A stretch of DNA of 64,000 nt, taken from the NCBI GenBank assembly GCA_034770075.1, contig CM068379.1, positions 45,205,130-45,269,129 of the forward strand. Direction: 5' to 3'. Position 1 is the first letter of the stretch; the number at the start of each line of letters is the position of its first letter. Position numbers and translations under genes: made by a program. Under the pieces are notes generated by a model, which was not told where the DNA came from, searched no databases, and was given only the letters and a program-made list of their open reading frames with translations. This document shows positions 57,359-64,000 of this stretch, piece by piece. The DNA is from Aralia elata (taxonomy: Eukaryota; Streptophyta; Magnoliopsida; Apiales; Araliaceae).

Positions 57359-58800
57359 TTGCAAGCATCGAGATCCATAAATTCCATCTGGTATCTCGAC
57401 AGTGGGTGTTCAAGGCACATGACAGGCAACAAGGCTCTCCTATCAATTTTCAAAGCAAAAGAAGGTCCAGCAGTTATCTTTGGAGACAACAACTCTAGGA
57501 AAATCAGAGACTATGGTTTGATAAGCAACGAAGTTGTCTCATTCAGTAAGGTAGCTTATGTTGATGGACTTAAGCATAATCTACTAAGCATAAGTCAGTT
57601 ATGTGATAAAGGTCATCAAGTCATCTTCCTTAACAACAAGTGTCAAGTTTGAAACCTAGAAACCAACTCATTTAAGCTGACTGGATCTAGAGAAGGAGAT
57701 GTATATGTGGTCAATCTCTCTGAATTAAGTTCTTCGGCATCAACTTGCTTCTTCGCCAAAGCATCAGAAGATGTAAGCTGGTTATGGCATAGGAGATTAT
57801 CCCACCTAAACTTCAAAAGCATGTCAGAGCTTGTATCAAAAGATCTAGTCAGAGGTCTACCCAAGCTGAGCTTTGTCAAAGATAGGCCATGTAAAGCTTG
57901 TATGCTAGGGAAACAGACCAAAAACTCATTCAAAAGCAAAGCAGTTAATTTAAAGGAAAGGCCCTTGCAACTACTTCATATAGATCTTTTTGAGCTTGTT
58001 CCGACAGCTAGTCTTGGAGACAAAAGATACTCATTGGTCATAGTAGATGACTACACTAGATTTATATGGGTATTATTCATAAGCACTAAAGACAAGACCA
58101 GCACTCAGTTGATCAGATTCTTCAAGCTAGTGATGAACGTGAAGGGCGAAAAGATAAAAACAATAAGGAGTGATCATGGCAGAGAATTTGACTATTCTGA
58201 GGTAAATCAGTTCTGTGAGGAAAATGGTATTCAACATAATTTCTCAGCTCCAAGAACTCCTCAGCAGAATGGAGTAGTTGGAAGGAAGAACAGAACATTG
58301 ATTGAAGCGGGAAGAACTCTTCTAGCAGCAACAAGCTTACCAGAATATTTTTGGGCAGAAGCTGTAAATACTGCTTGCTATACTTAGAATAGGTCCTTGA
58401 TTCACTCTACATTAAGAAGACACCCTACGAGTTGTGGAAAGGAAGAAAACCAAACATCAGCTACTTTCGTAATTTTGGTTGTGTGTGTTACATCCTCAAT
58501 AATGGCAAAAGATATTTGACGAAGTTTCAGCCTAAATCAGATGAAGGAATCTTTCTCGGATACTCTATGGAAAGCAAAACCTATAGAGTGTTCAACAAAA
58601 ATTCCTTAACCGTGGAAGTCTTTATCCATGTCACATTTGATGAGGCTGATCAATGCGAATCAAGTAAAGTAACTCAACGAGAAGAAATCATAGAGTTGGA
58701 CCCTCAGATCGCAGAACAAGGAAACCCTACGATCGATGAAGCAGAAGCCGAAGAACCAGATCCTACAATCGTAGTGTCAGACAAGGAAGTCGTATAGTCC
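57359..58800 (+). pseudogene. Sir-2 protease and integrase
   Basis: Protease motif WYLDSGCSRHMTGN near 57389, with DSG intact. A TGA at 57650 interrupts. From 57707: zinc region WLWHRRLSHLNFKSMSELV and CKACMLGKQTKNSF (HHCC complete), first catalytic Asp (LLHIDLFEL), second (IRSDHGREFDYSEV), then QNGVVGRKNRTLIEAGRTLL. The third catalytic residue is Gly: codon GGA at 58280-58282 where copia integrases have Glu. A TAG near 58386 and a shift follow; the integrase C-terminus continues at 58432-58797 (WKGRKPNISYFRNFGCVCYI, FLGYSMESKTYRVFN). Confidence 0.9.
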
Positions 58801-60552
58801 TTAATTCCAAATATGGGAACTCTATGAATCAATGAAGACGTTGAACCAGAACCAAATCTTGAAGTTCTCAGACAGCAAGACATAAGGACAGATGTTCCAT
58901 CCGAAAGTAGATGGGCAAGAGATCACACTCAGAACCTGATTATTGGAGATCCAAATGCTAGTGTCAGGACAAGATCAGCCACTCAAAACTAATACTTCTA
59001 CCTCAATTTTCTTTCTTAGATTGAGCCCAAGAAGATTGAAGAAGCTTTGAAAGACTCAAGCTGGATTGAAACTATGTAAGAAGAGCTGAATTAGTTTGAA
59101 AGAAGCAAAGTTTGGAGGTTGGTTCCAAGACTAAGAGATTATCCAGTCGTAGGCGCCAAATGTGTCTTCAGGAACAAAATGGATGAAGCTGATGTGATCA
59201 CAAGAAACAAGGCAAGACTGGTGGCCAAAGGCTATTCTCAAGAGGAAAGAATCGACTATGACGAGACTTTTGCACCTGTTACAAGGTTGGAAGCCATCAG
59301 AAGGTTCCTAGCCTATGCAGCCCATATGAAGTTCAATGTTTTTCAAATGGATGTCAAAAATACTTTTCTGAATGGTGAACTTCAAGAAGAGGTGTATGTT
59401 GAACAACCCATAAGTTTCATCGACTCTATTAATCCTAATCACGTATATAAACTAGATAAAGAAATTTATGGTTTAAAGCAAGCTCCTAGAGCATGGTATG
59501 AAACACTCACAAATTATCTTATTGAAAATGGATTCACTAGAGGTAGGGTAGACACAACTTTGTTCCTTAGGAAGCACAAGGATAAAATATTATTAGTTCA
59601 AATCTATGTAGATGATATTATCTTTGGTTCTACTGACCAAAAATTATGTGAGAGATTTGCCAAATTAATGCAGAATAAGTTTGAAATAAGCATGATGGGT
59701 GAGCTGAACTACTTCTTTGGACTTCAAGTGAAGTAGACTGATGAAGGAATCTTCATTAATCAAACCAAGTACATCAAAGATCTACTTAAGAAGTATGGTA
59801 TGGAATCAGCCATACCCATGAAAACCCCTATGGCTCCTACAACAAAACTTGACAAAGATGAAAATGGTAAAAGTATTGATATTACTCAATACCGAGATAT
59901 GATTGGATCTCTCCTATATTTGACTGCTAGTAGACCAGATATCATGTTCTCTACCTGTATTTGTGCTAGATTTCAAGCTAATCCTAAGGAATCTCATCTT
60001 ATAGCTATAAAAAGAATTTTCAGATACCTTAAGGGTACTCTATATTTAGGACTGTGGTATCCTAAGGAGTCTCCCTTTGATCTAATAGGATATTCAGATG
60101 CAAATTTTGCAAGATGCAAAATCGAAATGGAGAGCACTAGTGGGACTTGTCAATTCCTAGGCAACAGACTTGTTTCATGGTTCAGCAAGAAACAAAACTC
60201 AGTGGTAACTTCTATTATAGAAGCTGAGTATATTGTTGCTAGTAGCTGTTGTGCTCAATTGCTATGGATGAAGAACCAACTGGCTGACTATGGGTTTGAT
60301 TTCAAGTCTAGTCCCATTTTTTGTGATAATATTAGTGCCATCTCAATCACTCATAATCCTGTTATGCATTCGAGGACCAAACATATAGACATCCGATATC
60401 ACTTTATTAGAGATCATGTAAAAAATGGAGATACCTCGTTGCATTTCATTTCAACTGAAAATCAGCTAGTAGATGTGTTCATTAAACCATTAGAGGAATC
60501 CAAGTTTAATAAGTTGATAAATGAGTTAGGAATGATGAATTTGCATTCATAG
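58801..60552 (+). pseudogene. Sir-2 reverse transcriptase and RNase H
   Basis: 58801-59118 is the degraded linker with several stops. RT is open from 59119 (VPRLRDYPVVGAKCVFRNKM, ARLVAKGYSQEERIDYDETF, VFQMDVKNTFLNG) to TAG at 59734. The catalytic box YVDDIIFGST is intact, unlike in the Ang elements. After the stop the frame reopens at 59800 to 60552 with GSLLYLTASRPDIMFST, RNase H GYSDANFARCKIEMESTSG, EAEYIVASSCCAQLLWM and KHIDIRYHFIRD. Only one stop separates the two long pieces. Confidence 0.92.
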
Positions 60553-61086
60553 TGCTACATATTTTTTTTGTTTGTTACTAACTAGTGCAGGAAGGAGAGT
60601 TGTAGAGCTGTCTAAGAAATGGACAAGATCGTAGAGTTACTCAACGATCGTAGAATGAGAGCAATTCGTAAAGCTAAAAGGAAATCGTAGAACTCTGAAG
60701 TTCGCTGAGCTGAAGAACTTTCTTAGAGTTAATAACTGTTCAAAAGTTACTCTACGATAGATAAATCTAAGGCGATAAAATTAAAAGGCGCGTATGGCTC
60801 ATGTCCAAAGAAAGATGAGTGGATTATAAAGTTACTGCTGTACAACTGTAAAAAATGCAGTATTGAAGCAACGTGCAATCAATCATATTTTACCATGCGT
60901 CCCACTTAGCAAACATAGAAGGAAGTGATATAAAATCATTTCAAATTTTAGTTTTGACCTTTGAGTTTTCATATTCCTATCTGAACTTAGAGCTTTCTAA
61001 CTCTCAAGAACTTTTGAGCCCTAGTTTCTCAAATCACCAGAAAACTTAGACACCTTTGTGATCTTTTCGGTTCAAACTTAACCCAA
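60553..61086 (+). other. Sir-2 spacer between pol and downstream ORF
   Basis: No ORF. Bases 60594-60780 carry further TCGTAGAG-type words (GATCGTAGAGTTAC, GATCGTAGAATG, TCGTAAAGC, ACTCTACGATAG), in both orientations. Confidence 0.65.
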
Positions 61087-61809
61087 ATGACAAACTTTCA
61101 AGTTGTAACTGGTATCCAACTTTGCTCCGATAAATTTGTTGCGTCAAAAAAGAAATTCAGAGACATTCTCAAGCTTGTGCAAGAAGCAAATTTCTCTAAA
61201 TGCCTAAACACTAACACAAAAATCTACACAGAACTCGTTAAGGAATTTTATCTCAATGATGTATATGATGGCAGTACCTTGGTTACCAAAATCAAAGGCG
61301 CAGTGCTGCAGATGGGAGCTGCTGAAATAAATCACAATATGGGTTTCTTAAGCCAAGGCCTCACCTCTTTCGATGAGATAGATATGAAGGAATGATTGAA
61401 GATGATGGGTCATAAGAAGAATCCTCAACTCAAGGCACTCAAGAAGAAGGAGTTCCCTCAAGAATATAAATTCCTTACTGAGATCGTGGGTAAGTGCATC
61501 ATCTGTAAAGACACTGCTCATGATTCGGTGAGTGAACTGCAGCTAAAGTTTATGACAGCCATCGTCCAGAAGAAGAAGATAAATTTTGGCGTCATTTTCA
61601 TCGATTGGCTGGCCAAGTGGGTAGAAGACTACAACAAGAAGAAAGCTCTGGGTAAGCCTGCTCCCAAGATGTTCCATTGGAGGCTCATTAGCATTATCTT
61701 GAAGAAAAGGTTGAAGAACAAAATTATTGATAGTAAAGAGGAACCTTTGAATGCCAACAAAAGGATTACCATGTTGCCTCTTTTTAAGTCTTTAATAAAA
61801 GATCACTAA
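61087..61809 (+). pseudogene. Sir-2 downstream ORF, one in-frame stop
   Basis: ATG at 61087 opens MTNFQVVTGIQLCSDKFVAS; a single TGA at 61393-61395 divides a 240-codon frame. Recognisable stretches are IYTELVKEFYLNDVYDG, KIKGAVLQMGAAEINHNMGF, VSELQLKFMTAIVQKKKINF and IDWLAKWVEDYNKKK. The LVKEFY...VRG-like arrangement resembles, from memory, the putative plant transposon protein domain found after pol in Sireviruses. It is basic and without a signal peptide. Function unknown; an envelope role is not supported. Confidence 0.6.
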
Positions 61810-62863
61810 CTCGTGCAAGTGTACACGGTCAACAAGTAATACAGAGGAAGTAGAGTATCGTCCCACAGAGAAAGGATTAAATTAAATCACTATGCATCAG
61901 TTCTATCACTATACTTATTTGCCTAAACTATTAACTTACTTTTGGTGACAAAATTATTTCTATATCAATTAATAACTAAATATGCAAATACTAACGAAAT
62001 ATATCAAGCTTGGAATTAATGGGATTCTAACTTCTTTTAATAAATCACCTAATTACCACCATCATGCTAGACAGTTCACATATCTCAGGAAAATAGCCAA
62101 GGGCACTAATATAGACATAACCATCTGTCAATGTATTATGACCTACTTACATAATATCCATACTCAATAGACACCATGTAATCACCACTATAACCAAAAT
62201 CACTATATTTCTATGTGAAATTGCAATTATATTGATTCTAAGCACAAGCCCTTATTTTAGCTCCTACGGTGAAAGAGTATATTTCTATCTAACTCACAAA
62301 ATATTAAGCTATCCAATTAAGCCTCATATTCGCAAGCTATCATAATTACAATCCATACTTATATGTTATTTTTCAATTCCATACAAGTACTGAAATCGAA
62401 TGTTGATCAAGCATTCATACATGCAAAACAATCATGATAGAAGTTCCTTATGATATGCAAAACAATCTAACAATCAAGCTTATAATTAGATTACATATTA
62501 AAATCCGTTAGAATCCCATAATGGAGATTAGTTCATGTCTGAACCAAAAGCCATTATGGGATCAAAACTAAACATGGAGAATAAACAATCAATTGAAATA
62601 AGAAGAAGTAGATTGATCAAACCCAATTGAAGAATAAAATCCAAAGTAAAGTTTAACCCACATCAATATCCAGCACTTCAATAATAATAATACACAATAA
62701 AACTTCACCAAATCTCTCTCTAGAAAAAAAATAAAAATAATAAGTCTCTAAGTTCCTTCTTAGGGTTTCCTTCTCACTATCTAATCAATATTCACTAGAA
62801 TCCTCTTCCGAATTGGCTTCCTTTTCCTCCTTCAATCGCAACTCAGCACCCACAACCGTGCCC

Positions 62864-62913
62864 TAGCGCCTCTGGCGCTACCTTAGTACAAATCCTAGCG
62901 CTTCTGGCGCTAG
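62864..62913. repeat. Paired TAGCGC/GCGCTA hairpins
   Basis: TAGCGCC-TCT-GGCGCTA (62864-62880) and CTAGCGC-TTCTG-GCGCTAG (62895-62913), both perfect stems, in AT-rich surroundings. Confidence 0.8.
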
Positions 62914-63144
62914 GTCATGCCCACGTAATTACAAAAATGCCATTAAGCTCAAATTTTAATCCTTTTTAATTATTTTCTTCACCAAATGACTTCTATGCCC
63001 CCTCCAACTCCATCCTACAATAAACAAACACAAAAACGAATAAAATAATACTAAAAACACTTAAAGATAACAATAATTAAGCTCAACAATACCTGATTCG
63101 TAGGTAATAAAACTCACTCATCAAATACCCCCAAACTTAACTAA

Positions 63145-63162
63145 TTGCTTGTCCTCAAGCAA
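63145..63162. repeat. TTGCTTG hairpin
   Basis: TTGCTTG-TCCT-CAAGCAA is a perfect 7-bp stem with a 4-base loop. Confidence 0.75.
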
Positions 63163-63562
63163 TGCAATGATGCAAATGCAAACTAACTATCAAGACTACG
63201 AATCAAACAATCAACCAACATAGTATCCAACATCAGGCCTCAAAGATATCATACAGTACTTAAGCAGAACATCTAACCAATGCAGAGTTCTAACTTTAAT
63301 CAATTAGTTAAGTTACACCTGTCATCACCCATGTTGTGCGTGTGTGTATATCAACCACTTCAATCAATTACAATTCAAATCCATCACATAATTGACTTCT
63401 TAGAAGAAAACTTTCAATTGCAACTCAATTCAACCCGTGAACACAACCAATTCAACTGATTCAAACAATCACTAAGCATAAGGGTATCACTAAGGTTATT
63501 TAACACATTTAAATCCTTTTTAAACCCTTCCCTAGGAATTTAAAACAATTTTTTTTTTTAGT

Positions 63563-63665
63563 GAGTGCATTTTATGCTCCATCTCACTTTCTTTTGAACG
63601 AGTGCGTTTTACGCTCCATCTCATTCCATGTGTTTATGAGTGAGTGCGTTTTACGCTCCATCTCA
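63563..63665. repeat. 24-bp repeat, three copies
   Basis: GAGTGCRTTTTAYGCTCC plus ATCTCA occurs at 63563-63586, 63600-63623 and 63642-63665. The first copy differs at two places (CATTTTATG for CGTTTTACG). The two changes fall at paired positions, so the small GCGT/ACGC stem is kept as GCAT/ATGC. Confidence 0.85.
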
Positions 63666-64000
63666 ACCCACCACATGATCCATTCTTTAATTGGGAAAGG
63701 TTCAAAATTTTCAAAATTTGTTTTTACACCCCAAGATTCCCCCAAACTTAGATTCTTGCCTGTTTTTGATTTAATGGACGTTTCACCGATTTTATCAAGT
63801 GTTAACCCAAGTCTTCCACCAGAAGAAAATTATGCAACAATTTGAATTAAATTGATCAAAACAATTGAGTGTGTGCTTTCCTTGCTAACAAAAGTTTCAG
63901 ATAAGTTAAACTTCACTTCCTAATCAAAGTCATCACTAAGCACTAGCTTTCAATTCTTCTCAAGTTAAAACCATGAAACCAGTCTTATCATTGGCCACAT

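Larger units (their letters stand above)
53702..61809 (+). mobile_element. Sir-2: Sirevirus-like Ty1/copia element lacking its 3' LTR
   Basis: LTR 53702-55182, PBS, long gag with a single CCHC knuckle, pol in copia order, and an additional ORF after pol, as in SIRE/Maximus-type Sireviruses. The LTR belongs to the same family as Sir-1. It appears inserted into Sir-0 after 53701. The right end is lost: after 61809 the sequence becomes an unrelated repeat. Coding regions contain several stops and shifts, and the integrase catalytic Glu is replaced by Gly. Confidence 0.88.
61810..64000. repeat. Unclassified repeat, probably LTR retrotransposon non-coding region
   Basis: After 61809 sequence changes to CGTGCAAGTGTACACGGTCA and GTATCGTCCCACAGAG, a pattern I recall from dispersed plant retrotransposon sequences of gypsy type. 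CCCCCAAACTTAA occurs at 63128, followed by a hairpin, and CCCCAAACTTAG at 63731. It also contains two hairpins near 62864-62913 and a 24-bp repeat at 63563-63665. No ORF is supported. Class, strand and ends cannot be fixed because the window stops inside it. Confidence 0.55.

Overview
The window is nuclear DNA of a flowering plant. It is AT-rich and made almost entirely of transposable elements; no intact cellular gene can be supported. The evidence is plant-type LTR retrotransposons of three lineages with primer sites complementary to a plant initiator tRNA-Met, a CACTA DNA transposon and a small hAT element. A eudicot with a large genome is plausible but not shown.

Bases 1 to 51,134 are a seven-deep nest that can be resolved from target-site duplications (TSDs). 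A minus-strand LTR of Sirevirus type (Sir-1; 1-1285 and 51055-51134) sits in an older Sirevirus-like element (Sir-0; 51135-53701). A CACTA transposon (1286-51054) split that LTR. Inside the CACTA lie a 780-bp hAT element (48018-48797), a fragment resembling a transportin exon (near 49944-50024) and a long-LTR copia element, Ang-1 (minus, 2913-46711, TSD GTATC). Into Ang-1 went Ang-2 (plus, 8126-45778, 3' end deleted). Into Ang-2 went Ang-3 (minus, 12351-44959, TSD AAAAG). Into the LTRs of Ang-3 went Ang-4 (minus, 12509-21494, TSD TTATA), a solo LTR (21936-24045, TSD ATAGT) and a Ty3/gypsy chromovirus, Tek-1 (plus, 32141-44905, TSD AAGTA). The names are mine.

From 53,702 a second Sirevirus-like element (Sir-2, plus) runs LTR, gag, protease-integrase, RT-RNase H and a downstream extra ORF, and is cut off near 61,809. 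The last 2.2 kb is another repeat with hairpins and a 24-bp repeat that I cannot classify firmly.

The most notable biology is in the Ang elements. Ang-1, Ang-3 and Ang-4 share an integrase deletion of 276 bp between GATGAT repeats, relative to Ang-2, which removes the zinc motif and the first catalytic Asp. They also share an RT catalytic box with one Asp (YVD-ILL where YVDD is expected). Ang-3 and Ang-4 share further gag-start and integrase lesions. This points to a defective lineage that kept transposing with enzymes supplied in trans. Their untranslated leaders keep two sets of palindromic modules whose sequence changes in concert from copy to copy. Tek-1 has LTRs differing by only five substitutions and two indels, yet its coding region carries five in-frame stops, a frameshift and an integrase Asp-to-Asn change, so it was probably defective before it inserted.
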